64,000 nucleotides of DNA from Phenylobacterium sp. (GTDB taxonomy: Bacteria > Pseudomonadota > Alphaproteobacteria > Caulobacterales > Caulobacteraceae): NCBI RefSeq assembly GCF_004799515.1, contig NZ_SSMX01000030.1:124001-188000 (forward strand). The letters run 5' to 3'. The notes below the pieces were generated by a model, which ran no database searches, was not told where the DNA came from, and saw only the letters and a program-made list of their open reading frames with translations. Positions 24,156 through 32,637 of the stretch are shown one piece after another (the stretch's first letter is position 1; the number at the start of each line of letters is the position of its first letter). Both the position numbers and the translations under genes were made by a program.

Positions 24156-25936
24156 CTGGGCGCCTTGCCGGTCAGCCGCGCGATGGTGCGGTCGATGGGG
24201 TTGTCCACCTTGAAGCGGCGCATCATCACGTACTGCTGCAGCGTGGTCAGCACGTTGGACCAGGTCCAGTAGATCAGGAGGCCCAGGGCGAACGGCGCCA
24301 TGATGAACATGAAGAACAGCGGCATCAGCTGGAAGATGCGCTGCTGGGCCGGATCGATCCCGGTCTGCGGCGACATCGAGGTCGTCAGCCACATGGTGAA
24401 GCCATAGCAGAGCGGCAGGATGCCCAGGTGCAGGCTGGTGTCGAGCAGGGTGCCGATCAGCGGCGCGTGCGCGGGGTTCCAGGGGATCAGGCCGAACAGG
24501 TTCCAAATGGTGGTCGGATCGCGGGCCGACAGGTCCCGGAACCACAGGAAGGGTGCGTGGCGCATCTCGATGGAGATGTTGAGCACCTTGTAGAGCGAAT
24601 AGAACACCGGGATCTGCAGCGCGATCGGCAGGCAGCCGGCCAGCGGATTGACCTTCTCCCGCTGGTAGAGCGCCATGATCTCCTGCTGCTGCTTGGCCGG
24701 GTCGTCCTTATAGCGCTTGCGCAGGTCCTCCATCATCGGCTGGACCTTCTTCATCTTGGTCATCGACTCGTACTGCTTGTTGGCGATCGGGAAGAAGGCC
24801 AGCCGCACGCAGACGGTGAGCAGCAGGATGGCGACACCGAAGGTGCCGACGTGCTGGTAGATGAAGGTCAGGAACAGGAAGATCGGCCGGGTCAGGAACC
24901 AGAACATCCCCCAGTCGATGGCGTCGTCGAAGTGGGCGATGCCGAGGCTCTGCTCATAGCCGCGCAGGATCGGCACGCTCTTGGCGCCGGCGAAGACGTG
25001 CTGGATCGCGGTGACCTGGCGGCCGGGCGCGATGGTGCGGGCGGCGCCGGTGTAGTTGGCCTCGTAGACGTCGAGCTTGCCGGCCTTGGCGTCGCGGTAG
25101 ACCGCGTGCACCGCCTCGCCGGCGCTGGGGATCAGGGCGGCCAGCCAGTACCTGTCGGTGATGCCGGTCCAGGCGGCCGAGGAGTTGAACTCCTGCGGCG
25201 GCGCGCCGTCCTTGGCGAGGTCCTTGTAGGTGAAGGCCCGCACGCGCCCGTCGAGGAAGCCGATGGAGCCCTGGTGGACGACGCTGGACTTGCCGGGGTC
25301 AGGCGGCACGCCCTGGCGCTGCACCGAGCCGTAGGGGGCAAGCGTCACCGCGCCCGCGCCGGTGTTGGCCACCGTGTCGGTGAGGGTGAACATGAAGTGG
25401 TCGTCCACCTCGACCTTGCGGGTGAAGGTCAGGCCGGCGCCGTTCGCGTAGGTCAGCACGATGGGTTGGCCGGGGGCGAGCGTCGAGCCCTGCGCCAGGG
25501 TCCATTGGGTGAGCGGCCCCGGCAGGCCCGGCACGTTCTGGCCCACCCAGCCGAAATCGACGAACCACGGGAAGGGCGCGCCTTCGGGGCGCAGCATCTC
25601 CACCGGCGGCGAGCCTTTCTCGACCGTCTGGGCGTACTGGGTGAGGAAGAGGTCGTCGAGGCGGCCGCCGCGGAGCGAGATCGAGCCCTTCAGCGCCGGC
25701 GTCGCCACCGGGACCCGCGGGCTCGCGGCCAGGGCCGCGGCGCGGGTGACGGCGACCGGGGCGTTCAGCCCGGGCGCGCCGGACAGGGTCTGCGCGGCCG
25801 CGGCGGGCGGGTGGGCCCTCAGCTGTGCGGCGCGCCGCTTCTGCGCCGGGTCGAGCACGAACATCTGATAGACGATGAACAGCACGAGCGCGCAGACCAT
25901 GAAGATGATCGTGTTGCGGCTGGAGTCGTCATTCAT
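24152..25936 (-). CDS. yidC: Membrane protein insertase YidC
   Basis: A 594-residue protein. It has an N-terminal membrane helix (about 9-26), a large periplasmic P1 domain (about 75-350), then the conserved five-helix insertase core: [20 protein letters not shown] with the hydrophilic-groove Arg, [19 protein letters not shown] (C1 loop), [20 protein letters not shown] and the C-terminal helices. It inserts and folds inner-membrane proteins alone or with SecYEG. It lies 34 bp downstream of rnpA, leaving no room for a yidD gene between them. Confidence 0.96.
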   Translation of the reverse strand: MNDDSSRNTIIFMVCALVLFIVYQMFVLDPAQKRRAAQLRAHPPAAAAQTLSGAPGLNAPVAVTRAAALAASPRVPVATPALKGSISLRGGRLDDLFLTQYAQTVEKGSPPVEMLRPEGAPFPWFVDFGWVGQNVPGLPGPLTQWTLAQGSTLAPGQPIVLTYANGAGLTFTRKVEVDDHFMFTLTDTVANTGAGAVTLAPYGSVQRQGVPPDPGKSSVVHQGSIGFLDGRVRAFTYKDLAKDGAPPQEFNSSAAWTGITDRYWLAALIPSAGEAVHAVYRDAKAGKLDVYEANYTGAARTIAPGRQVTAIQHVFAGAKSVPILRGYEQSLGIAHFDDAIDWGMFWFLTRPIFLFLTFIYQHVGTFGVAILLLTVCVRLAFFPIANKQYESMTKMKKVQPMMEDLRKRYKDDPAKQQQEIMALYQREKVNPLAGCLPIALQIPVFYSLYKVLNISIEMRHAPFLWFRDLSARDPTTIWNLFGLIPWNPAHAPLIGTLLDTSLHLGILPLCYGFTMWLTTSMSPQTGIDPAQQRIFQLMPLFFMFIMAPFALGLLIYWTWSNVLTTLQQYVMMRRFKVDNPIDRTIARLTGKAPS

Positions 25937-25970
25937 GGAGCGGGCGCGGTCCGTTTGGAGGAGGGGGCCC

Positions 25971-26351
25971 TTACGTCGCAGGGCGGTCGCGATCGGCGGC
26001 GAGCCTTATCAGCGCGCTTTTCATATCGTCAAGCAAACGCGCCCAGGGGCGGGACGTCACACCGCCGCGGGCGACGAAAACATAGTCGAAACCTGGGGAC
26101 GCCAAGCCCGGAAGCAAGAGGCGCGCGGCTTCGCGCAGGCGCCGCTTGGCGCGGTTGCGCTCCACGGCCCCGCCGATCCGCTTGGTGGCGGTGAAGCCGG
26201 CTCGGACCAGGGGCAGGGCGTCCCGTACGGACTCGGGCCGCGCGCGCGCCTGCACCAGCACCACGCCGCGGGCGCAGTGAGGGCCTTTGGCGCAAGCCAG
26301 GAAATCCGGGCGCTTCTTGAGGCGTTCAATTTTGAAGAAGGCGTCGGACAC
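25971..26351 (-). CDS. rnpA: Ribonuclease P protein component
   Basis: A 126-residue basic protein with a GTG start. It shows the family entry [10 protein letters not shown] (about 9-18) and the RNR motif [14 protein letters not shown] (about 62-75) that contacts P RNA; the FVARGG segment is also typical. It assists maturation of tRNA 5' ends. It lies 25 bp downstream of rpmH. Confidence 0.93.
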   Translation of the reverse strand: MSDAFFKIERLKKRPDFLACAKGPHCARGVVLVQARARPESVRDALPLVRAGFTATKRIGGAVERNRAKRRLREAARLLLPGLASPGFDYVFVARGGVTSRPWARLLDDMKSALIRLAADRDRPAT

Positions 26352-26376
26352 ACCGACACCATACCGCAGCCGGCTA

Positions 26377-26511
26377 TTAAGCGCTCAGGCGCTTGCGGCC
26401 CTTGGCGCGGCGGCGGGCCAGAACCTTCTGGCCGTTCTTCGTCGACATGCGCAGGCGGAAGCCGTGGCGGCGGGCGCGAACGAGACGCGACGGTTGAAAG
26501 GTCCGCTTCAC
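26377..26511 (-). CDS. rpmH: 50S ribosomal protein L34
   Basis: A 44-residue protein with a GTG start. [19 protein letters not shown] and [20 protein letters not shown] are the invariant L34 sequence. The longer open frame upstream is not coding. It is the first gene of the rpmH-rnpA-yidC-ysxC unit; the promoter must lie in 26512-26590, where no clear hexamers stand out. Confidence 0.97.
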   Translation of the reverse strand: MKRTFQPSRLVRARRHGFRLRMSTKNGQKVLARRRAKGRKRLSA

Positions 26512-26590
26512 GGGGAGGCTCCGGGGTCGAAAATCGAGCGGCGGTGGATAGTGGAAGGCGGAGGTGGTGTCAACCACGCGGCGCCGTCCC

Positions 26591-26854
26591 TCAGGGCGTG
26601 GTGTGCAGGTTCGTGACCACGCCGGAGCGCGAAACCTGGACATAGGCCATGCCGCCGGCGCCATTCGGGCCGTAGACCACCCAGCCTCCGGGGATCTGTT
26701 TCGCCGCGAACCCGGCGCAGGTGATGGCGGACGAGGCGGCGTGAAGGGCGGGGCAGCCGATGCGCATGGCGCTGGGCGCATCCACCACGACGATGGTCGA
26801 GCCGGCCGCGAACATGGTGAGGATCGCCAGGGCCGCCGGATCTTGAGAACGCAT
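26591..26854 (-). CDS. Small secreted or membrane-anchored hypothetical protein
   Basis: An 87-residue protein starting at the ATG at 26854. Residues about 8-25 are hydrophobic ([18 protein letters not shown]) and could be an uncleaved anchor or signal peptide. The rest holds two Cys (about 34 and 46), a [20 protein letters not shown] segment and a Thr/Pro C-terminus. No family was recognised. Strong codon bias and a sensible N-terminus support translation. Confidence 0.6.
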   Translation of the reverse strand: MRSQDPAALAILTMFAAGSTIVVVDAPSAMRIGCPALHAASSAITCAGFAAKQIPGGWVVYGPNGAGGMAYVQVSRSGVVTNLHTTP

Positions 26855-26922
26855 CGCGGTCACTCCTCTTGCCCTTGAATCTGGAGGCCGATGCGGCCCG
26901 GAGGTCAACCGGCGCCGCGCGG

Positions 26923-27903
26923 CTAGAGGTCCGGGCGCACCACCGTCTTGCCGATCACCTTGCGGTTGGCCAGGGAATCGAAAGCCGCGCGCCAGTCGCT
27001 GAGCGCATATTCGGCGTCGACGCGCGGGCGCACCTTGCCCTCGTCGGCCAGTTTCCAGATCGCCGAATGGTTCTCGCGGCCTTTTTCGGGGAACTGCCGC
27101 CCGTATTCGCCGGCGCGCACGCCGATGACGCTGAAGCCCTTGATGAGGGCGATATTGACCGGCAGCACCGGCAGGCGGCCAGAGGTGAAGCCGATAGAGA
27201 GGATTCGGCCGCCGAAGGCGATGCAGCGCAGGCTCTCGTCGAAAACGTCGCCGCCGACCGGATCGTAGATCACGTCCGCGCCGCGGCCGCCGGTGATCTC
27301 CTTCACCCGCTCGCGGAAGCCCGCGGTGACGTTGACCGTGGCGTCCGGGGCGTATTCGTCGGAGATCACCGCCAGCTTGTGGTCGGAGGCCGAGGCGGCG
27401 ATGACCTTGGCGCCCATGATCTGGGCCAGGTCGACAGCGGCCAGGCCCACGCCGCCGGCCGCGCCGTGCGCCAGCACCCACTCGCCGGCCTGCAGGCGCG
27501 CGCAGCGTTCGAAGGCGACGTAGGCCGTGAGGTAGGCCACCGCATAGCCCGCCGCCTGGCTGAAGCTCAGGGTCTCGGGCTTGCGGCGCAGGCCCGAGGC
27601 CGGCAGCACGGCGTACTCGGCCATCCCGCCGCGCCCGCCGCCGCAGACCGGATCGTCCGGCGCGAAGTCGGTGACGCCCTCGCCCACCGCCTCGACCTCG
27701 CCGGCCAGCTCCATGCCGGGGACGAAGGGGACGGGCGGCTTGTGCTGGTGCTCGCCCCGCGTCTGCATCAGGTCGGGGAAGTTCACCGCCGCGGCGCGGA
27801 CGCGGATCAGCACCTCGCCTGGCCCAGGCGCGGGGGTCGGGATCTCCTTCACCACGCAGCCGGCGTAGTCCGGGGCGAGCTGTTCGACGACGAGGGCGCG
27901 CAT
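26923..27903 (-). CDS. Zinc-independent NADPH:quinone oxidoreductase, MDR superfamily
   Basis: A 326-residue medium-chain reductase of the QOR group. N-terminal GroES-like domain: PAPGPGEVLIRVRAAAVNFPDL and GMELAGEVEAVGEGV. Cofactor domain: VLAHGAAGGVGLAAVDLAQ (about 142-160), the AxxGxxG form of the NADPH loop. The structural and catalytic zinc ligands of alcohol dehydrogenases are absent, as expected for QOR. It heads a same-strand run with an esterase and a TetR regulator on its upstream side; the substrate may be a quinone or an enoyl compound. Confidence 0.9.
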   Translation of the reverse strand: MRALVVEQLAPDYAGCVVKEIPTPAPGPGEVLIRVRAAAVNFPDLMQTRGEHQHKPPVPFVPGMELAGEVEAVGEGVTDFAPDDPVCGGGRGGMAEYAVLPASGLRRKPETLSFSQAAGYAVAYLTAYVAFERCARLQAGEWVLAHGAAGGVGLAAVDLAQIMGAKVIAASASDHKLAVISDEYAPDATVNVTAGFRERVKEITGGRGADVIYDPVGGDVFDESLRCIAFGGRILSIGFTSGRLPVLPVNIALIKGFSVIGVRAGEYGRQFPEKGRENHSAIWKLADEGKVRPRVDAEYALSDWRAAFDSLANRKVIGKTVVRPDL

Positions 27904-27911
27904 GGGGCTCC

Positions 27912-28958
27912 TTAAGCGATGCGCCCTTCGAAGCCCTCGCGCACCAGGCCCGCCACCTCGCGGCAGGCGATGTCGGCGCCCGGCACCGCGCCGGTGAAGG
28001 CGGTGAAGCCGTGCGCCAGGGCGTCGTAGCAGCGGTAGATGACCGGCGCCCCCGCCTCCTTCAGCCGCCGCGCATAGGCCTCGCCCTGGTCGAGCAGGGG
28101 GTCGAAGCCGGCTGTGACGATCACGGCGGGCGCGAGACCCGAGAGGTCCTCGGCGCGGATCGGCGATAAGCGCGGATCGGCCGGGCTGTCCGCGGGACCC
28201 ATGTAGTGGCCCATGAACCATTCCATCATCGCCCGCGTCAGCGGAAAGGCCTCGGCGTAGGTGGTCATGGACGCGCTGTCGCAGGCCACCTCGACGCAAG
28301 GGTAGATCAGGAGCTGCAGGGCCGGCTGCGGCTCGCCCAGGCGCTTGAGCTCCTGGCAGATCACCGCGGCGAAGTTGCCGCCCATGGAATCGCCGCCGAT
28401 CGCCGCCTGGGCCAGGGGCGCGCCGAACCGCTCGGCGTTGTCGCGGCCCCAGCGGTAGGCGGCCAGGACGTCCTCAAGCCCGGCCGGGAAGCGGTGCTCG
28501 GGCGCCAGGCGATAGTCCACCGACAGCACCGGCCCGCGGGTGGTCTTGGCCAGGATCGAGCAGAAGGCGTGGCAGGTGTCGAGGTCGCCGATCACGCCCC
28601 CGCCGAAGTGGGCGAAGACCATCAGGGGGGCCTCGGCGTCCTGCACCGGCGGGCGGTAGAGGCGGGCGGGGATCGCGCCGTCAGGGCCCGGGATCGCCAG
28701 GGCCTCGATGTGGACGTCCGGCTCTGGGTCGCCGGTCATCATGGCCAGGGCCGCGGTGTTGGCGCGCCGGGCGGCGTCCGGCGACAGGGTGGTCATCGGC
28801 GGGCCATGGCGCGCCTGGGCGGCCAGGTACTGCAGCCGCGGGTCCAGGGTGCGGCCGCCCTGGTAGATCACGCCGCCGCCCGCCATCAGCCGCAGCATCG
28901 GGGTCGGCAAGCTGAGCAGCTTGCGGAACACCATGCGCTGGGTGGCGGGGGTCGGCAT
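27912..28958 (-). CDS. Alpha/beta hydrolase, HSL/acetyl-esterase type
   Basis: A 348-residue esterase. The oxyanion segment is HFGGG (117-121), where most of the family has HGGG; the nucleophile elbow is GDSMG (189-193) with Ser191; DYRLAPEHRFPA (148-159) and a late DALAHGF with the catalytic His complete the family pattern. No signal peptide is evident. It is 3 bp from the TetR stop upstream and 8 bp from the oxidoreductase downstream, so it belongs to their operon. Confidence 0.88.
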   Translation of the reverse strand: MPTPATQRMVFRKLLSLPTPMLRLMAGGGVIYQGGRTLDPRLQYLAAQARHGPPMTTLSPDAARRANTAALAMMTGDPEPDVHIEALAIPGPDGAIPARLYRPPVQDAEAPLMVFAHFGGGVIGDLDTCHAFCSILAKTTRGPVLSVDYRLAPEHRFPAGLEDVLAAYRWGRDNAERFGAPLAQAAIGGDSMGGNFAAVICQELKRLGEPQPALQLLIYPCVEVACDSASMTTYAEAFPLTRAMMEWFMGHYMGPADSPADPRLSPIRAEDLSGLAPAVIVTAGFDPLLDQGEAYARRLKEAGAPVIYRCYDALAHGFTAFTGAVPGADIACREVAGLVREGFEGRIA

Positions 28959-28961
28959 GGG

Positions 28962-29585
28962 CTAGCCCGAGGCCTTGGGCAGGCCCTTCAGCCCGCCCAG
29001 GATCATGGTGACAGCGAACTCGGTGGCGCCGGCGGTGTCCACCGGGCGGCGCTCCAACATCTTGTCGCCGACGTCGCGGGCGATGGCGATGCAGGCGGCA
29101 GCCATGTAGTCCGGATCGGCGAAGGGCCCTTTGCGCTCGGCGATGTCCTCGGCCAGCGCGTCGCGAATCTCGGCGAACACCGCCGCCATCTCCGGAGTCT
29201 CGCCGCGCACGTGCGGCTGCGGCTCGCCGGCCGGGCGGCCGGAGACCCAGTTGTGGTGCTCGTCGGCGATGAAGTTGAAATAGGCGCTGATCGCGCGGTG
29301 GACGAAGTCCTCGAAGGAATAGCCCTTGCCGCGCAGGCTCTTCAGGATCGGGGCGAAGCGCTTGGCGCCGTCGTCGGCGAGGGCGGCGAACACCTCCTCC
29401 TTGGACCGGTAGTAGTTGTAGAAGGTGCCGGCCGCGAGGCCCGTGCGGCGGATGATGTCGCGCACGGTGGCCGTCTCATAGCCCAGCTCGCCGAACACCT
29501 CGCGCGCGGCGTCGAGGATCGCCTGGCGGTTGGCGACCTTGGTCTGCTCACGCTTGCCGGGATTGAGAAAGGCGACCTGGGACAT
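28962..29585 (-). CDS. TetR-family transcriptional regulator
   Basis: A 207-residue regulator. The helix-turn-helix spans about residues 20-62: RQAILDAAREVFGELGYETA, VRDIIRRTGLAAGTFYNYY, with the typical FYNYYRSKEE. The C-terminal ligand domain is unassigned. It is first in the unit TetR-esterase-oxidoreductase, and a perfect inverted repeat (AGTGAC-GGGT-GTCACT) lies 24 bp upstream of its start, so autoregulation is likely. Confidence 0.92.
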   Translation of the reverse strand: MSQVAFLNPGKREQTKVANRQAILDAAREVFGELGYETATVRDIIRRTGLAAGTFYNYYRSKEEVFAALADDGAKRFAPILKSLRGKGYSFEDFVHRAISAYFNFIADEHHNWVSGRPAGEPQPHVRGETPEMAAVFAEIRDALAEDIAERKGPFADPDYMAAACIAIARDVGDKMLERRPVDTAGATEFAVTMILGGLKGLPKASG

Positions 29586-29609
29586 AACGCTCTTCGGACA
29601 GACTCAAAA

Positions 29610-29625
29610 AGTGACGGGTGTCACT
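29610..29625. promoter_or_regulatory. Candidate operator of the TetR at 28962-29585
   Basis: AGTGACGGGTGTCACT is a perfect inverted repeat with 6-bp arms and a 4-bp centre, 24 bp upstream of the regulator's start codon. A second half-site, CGTCACT, occurs at 29656-29662. The spacing to the start would put the operator over the core promoter or the transcription start. Confidence 0.6.
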
Positions 29626-29689
29626 GTAGGGTTCCCGGCGTTTAAATCAAACCTGCGTCACTTCCTTACCCATCAAGCGGGAAAGGAAA

Positions 29690-30598
29690 TCAGACCGTCC
29701 GCTGCGCGCGGTCCTTCTCGTTGGCCGAGCGGATGGAGTCGCGGGCGGCCGCCCACTCGGCGTCGCCCCACTCGGCCAGGCGCGAGAAGCCGCCGCCGCG
29801 CAGGTGCGAGCCGCCGTCGATGGCGATGGTCTGGCCGTTCACATAGGCCGAGCCGGGATCGAGCAGGTAGACCGCGAGATTGCCGAGTTCGCGCATCTCG
29901 CCGTTGCGGTTGAGCGGGATCGTCGGGTCGGCGCCGTCGTGGCCGCGGCCGTCGCTGCCGGGGGTCAGGCGCGCGTTCATGCCCTCGGTCGGGAAGGGTC
30001 CGGGCGCGATGGCGTTGAAGCGGATGCCCCGGTTGCCCCACTCCACGGCCAGCGACTGGGTCATGACGTTCAGCCCCGCCTTGGACATCGCCGAGGGCAC
30101 GGTGAACGGCCCGCCGTTCCAGACCCAGGTGGTCAGGATCGAGACCACCGAGGCGTGCTGGCCAGTCTCCAGCCAACGCTTGCCGCACTCCAGCGTCACG
30201 AAGAACGAGCCGCGGAAGACGATGTTGGCGATGGCGTCGAAGCCGCGGGGCGAGAGGTCCTCGGTGCGGCTGATGAAGTTGCCGGCGGCGTTGTTGACCA
30301 GGCCGGTCAGCGCCCCGCCGTCGGCCCAGATGGTCTCGATCATCTCGCCGATCGCCTCGGGCACGCGGATGTCGCAGGCCAGGCCCACGCATTTTCCACC
30401 GTGGGCGTCAGTGAGGTCCTTGGCGGCCGCCTCGACCACCCCGCCACGCCGGCCGCAGATATAGACCTCCGCGCCGAGCATCAGGCAGGCCTCGGCCATC
30501 ACCTTGCCCAGGCCCGTGCCGCCGCCGGTGATCAGGATGCGCTGACCCTTCATCAGGCCGGGGCGGAACATCAGGTCGTCCATGGAAAGTTCGGCCAT
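29690..30598 (-). CDS. SDR oxidoreductase, 2,4-dienoyl-CoA reductase-like
   Basis: A 302-residue classical SDR fold: TGGGTGLG (24-31) for NADP(H), and VNNAAGNFIS (101-110), the form seen in peroxisomal/mitochondrial-type dienoyl-CoA reductases. The catalytic Tyr of YxxxK is replaced: the segment reads SAMSK (169-173), keeping only the Lys, as in dienoyl-CoA reductase relatives. The C-terminus IAIDGGSHLRGGG is typical. It probably reduces unsaturated fatty acyl-CoA intermediates, in line with the nearby TetR and oxidoreductase genes. Confidence 0.85.
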   Translation of the reverse strand: MAELSMDDLMFRPGLMKGQRILITGGGTGLGKVMAEACLMLGAEVYICGRRGGVVEAAAKDLTDAHGGKCVGLACDIRVPEAIGEMIETIWADGGALTGLVNNAAGNFISRTEDLSPRGFDAIANIVFRGSFFVTLECGKRWLETGQHASVVSILTTWVWNGGPFTVPSAMSKAGLNVMTQSLAVEWGNRGIRFNAIAPGPFPTEGMNARLTPGSDGRGHDGADPTIPLNRNGEMRELGNLAVYLLDPGSAYVNGQTIAIDGGSHLRGGGFSRLAEWGDAEWAAARDSIRSANEKDRAQRTV

Positions 30599-30716
30599 CT
30601 AAGGGCTCCTGCGGCGGTGTGACGCGGTCAGCCAAGACCCCTGACGCGGGGTCGGTCAAGCCGGCCGGTCCGGCGCTTGCAACCGGGAGGGCCAGTCACC
30701 CAGTGGGAGTAGTTCA

Positions 30717-31469
30717 GTGTTTCGGATTGGTACGAAGATCGGCGGCGCCCTGGCCGCGGCGGCGCTCGGCGCGGCGATGGGCCTGGCAGGCGCGGCGCAG
30801 GCCGGGGACCTGACCCTGGTCAGCGACAGCATGAACACCAACTACACTGCCCAGATCACCGGGCCGGCCTCGCCGTTCACCGGCGGCGGCCTCGACGTCT
30901 ATGAGGGTCCGATCACCTTCCAGGTCACCCAGGGCGGCAAGCCCGCGACTATCACCGCCTTCTGCGTCGACCTGTTCGACGACATCGGCCTGGGCGGGCT
31001 GAACCTGAACTACGAGACCTCGCCGCTGGGCACCACCCGCGACACCGACGGCCAGCACCTGGGGACCACGCTCTCCGGCGGGACGCTCACCGAGATCGAC
31101 AAGCTGCTCACCCTGGCCTCGAGCCTCGAGACCAACATGAACGGCAATGCGGCGGACCTGGCGGCGATCCAAGGCGCCATCTGGGAGGTGGAGAATCCCG
31201 GCTACACCGTCGCCTCGCACAACGGCGGCATCGACGCGCTCACCGCCCAGTTCGTGGCGGAGGCGGCGATCACCAACCCGGGCGCGGCGGGCTATCTGCC
31301 CATCGGCGGCATGGAGACGATCATCTCCAAGGGCAGCGACAACCAGGCCTTCGCCTTCGCGGTCCCGGGCGGCGTCCCGGAGCCGGCGACCTGGACGATC
31401 ATGATCATGGGCTTCGGCGCGATGGGGGCGGCGTTACGTAGACGCCGTGCGACGGCCGCCTTTGCCTGA
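30717..31469 (+). CDS. PEPxxWA-CTERM sorting domain protein
   Basis: A 250-residue secreted protein with a GTG start and a GGGAG ribosome-binding site 7-8 bases upstream. The signal peptide ends near AQA (about residue 29). The C-terminus carries VPEPATWTIMIMGFG followed by a hydrophobic segment and RRRR, the PEPxxWA sorting tripartite signal read by an exosortase. The middle part has AAIQGAIWEVENPGY, seen in other secreted proteins of this type. It is followed by a strong terminator. No exosortase is in the window. Confidence 0.9.
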   Translation: MFRIGTKIGGALAAAALGAAMGLAGAAQAGDLTLVSDSMNTNYTAQITGPASPFTGGGLDVYEGPITFQVTQGGKPATITAFCVDLFDDIGLGGLNLNYETSPLGTTRDTDGQHLGTTLSGGTLTEIDKLLTLASSLETNMNGNAADLAAIQGAIWEVENPGYTVASHNGGIDALTAQFVAEAAITNPGAAGYLPIGGMETIISKGSDNQAFAFAVPGGVPEPATWTIMIMGFGAMGAALRRRRATAAFA

Positions 31470-31496
31470 GGGCGGCGGACGCAGCGCGCCAAGCGG

Positions 31497-31525
31497 CGGC
31501 GCCCTTCGGGGCGCCGTTTGCTTTT
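31497..31525 (+). terminator. Intrinsic terminator of the PEPxxWA-CTERM gene
   Basis: CGGCGCCC and GGGCGCCG form a perfect 8-bp stem closed by a TTCG tetraloop (31497-31516), followed by TTTGCTTTT. It is one of the cleanest intrinsic terminators in the window, and it lies 28 bp after the stop codon and just before the stop of the convergent DUF72 gene. Confidence 0.9.
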
Positions 31526-31530
31526 CGGGG

Positions 31531-32337
31531 CTAGGCTTTGGCCCGCTCGATCATCGCCATGGCGGCGGCGGGCGCGCGGACTTTGCCCTCGTGGATGACG
31601 AAGGCGTAGACGTCGCGGGGCTTCACCGGCGCGGGATGGGCGGCGTCGGCCATGGCCAGGTCGCTGGGCGCCCCGCCCGCGGCGTAGGCCTTCAGCCGCT
31701 CGACCCAGGCGTCGAGGTCCTTGGGCTTGTAGGCGGTGGGCTCGTCGTCGCTGCCGGTCTGCAGGCGGGCGTAGACCAGGTCGCCGGTGACGTCGGCGAT
31801 CATCGGATAGGTGAAGTGGTCGGCCAGGCAGACGGTGGCGCCGTGCTTGCGGGCGAGCGCGATGAAGGCCGGGTCGCAGAAGCTCGCGTGGCGCACCTCC
31901 AGCACATGGGCCAGCGGCAAGCCGTCCTGCTTGTCCGGCAGCAGCTTGAGGAAGCCCTCGAAGTCGGCCGCGTCGAATTTCTTGGTCGGCGCGAACTGCC
32001 AGAGGATTGGGCCCAGGCGGTCGCCGAGCTCGGAGAGGCCCTGGTTCAGGAACTTCGCAACGCTCTCGCCGCCCTCGGCCAGGAGCTTGCGGTTGGTGCA
32101 GAACCGGGACGCCTTGACTGCGAACTTGAAGCCTTCCGGCGTGGCTTCGCGCCATTTGGCCCAGCTGTCGGGCTTGAAGCTGGAATAGTAGGTGCCGTTG
32201 ATCTCGATGGCGGTGAGCTTGGAGGCGGCGTAGCCGAGCTCGTCAGCCTGGCGCAGGCCCTCCGGATAAAAGACCCCGCGCCACGGCTCGAAGGTCCAGC
32301 CGCCGATACCGAAGCGGAGTTTGCCGGACATGGTCAT
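31531..32337 (-). CDS. DUF72 family protein
   Basis: A 268-residue protein with the DUF72 pattern: RFGIGGWTFEPWRGVFYP near the N-terminus, AIEINGTYYSSF, GFKFAVKASRFCTN, LGPILWQFAP and a late DVYAFVIHEGKVRAPAAA. The fold is a TIM barrel; no biochemical activity has been firmly established for the family. It is monocistronic as far as can be seen. Confidence 0.9.
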   Translation of the reverse strand: MTMSGKLRFGIGGWTFEPWRGVFYPEGLRQADELGYAASKLTAIEINGTYYSSFKPDSWAKWREATPEGFKFAVKASRFCTNRKLLAEGGESVAKFLNQGLSELGDRLGPILWQFAPTKKFDAADFEGFLKLLPDKQDGLPLAHVLEVRHASFCDPAFIALARKHGATVCLADHFTYPMIADVTGDLVYARLQTGSDDEPTAYKPKDLDAWVERLKAYAAGGAPSDLAMADAAHPAPVKPRDVYAFVIHEGKVRAPAAAMAMIERAKA

Positions 32338-32408
32338 GAGGTCCTCCCGCGCGAGGGGCGCACCCTAACGGGGTGGGTGGTTGTTCTCAAGATGTTCCGT
32401 CGGCGAGG

Positions 32409-32624
32409 TCAGTTCCGCGCCACCAGCCAGCGGCGAAGCGCCACGAACCCCCAGATCGCCTCGACGAGGCCGAACGGCCAGGCGCCCTGCAGGAACCCGT
32501 AGGCCGACCCCAGCCAGCAGGCGACGGCGAAGCCCGCGATCCACCCGGGACCGCGGCGCTCCATCGCGTAGCAGACCAGCATCGCCGTGACGGCGAAGAG
32601 GCCGAAGGCGGTCAGCGCGCTCAT
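32409..32624 (-). CDS. Small membrane protein
   Basis: A 71-residue protein with two hydrophobic segments, about residues 3-20 and 27-60, the latter perhaps split in two. A conserved-looking WLGSAYGFLQGAWPFGLVEA segment precedes a basic C-terminus (RRWLVARN). Proteins of this form occur in many alphaproteobacteria without known function. It is 13 bp downstream of the M28 peptidase gene on the same strand. Confidence 0.7.
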   Translation of the reverse strand: MSALTAFGLFAVTAMLVCYAMERRGPGWIAGFAVACWLGSAYGFLQGAWPFGLVEAIWGFVALRRWLVARN

Positions 32625-32637
32625 GACGCCGCCGCGG

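Noticed and set aside
26512..26590. Replication origin near rpmH
   Set aside because: No DnaA boxes (TTATCCACA-type) or AT-rich unwinding region were seen in this gap.
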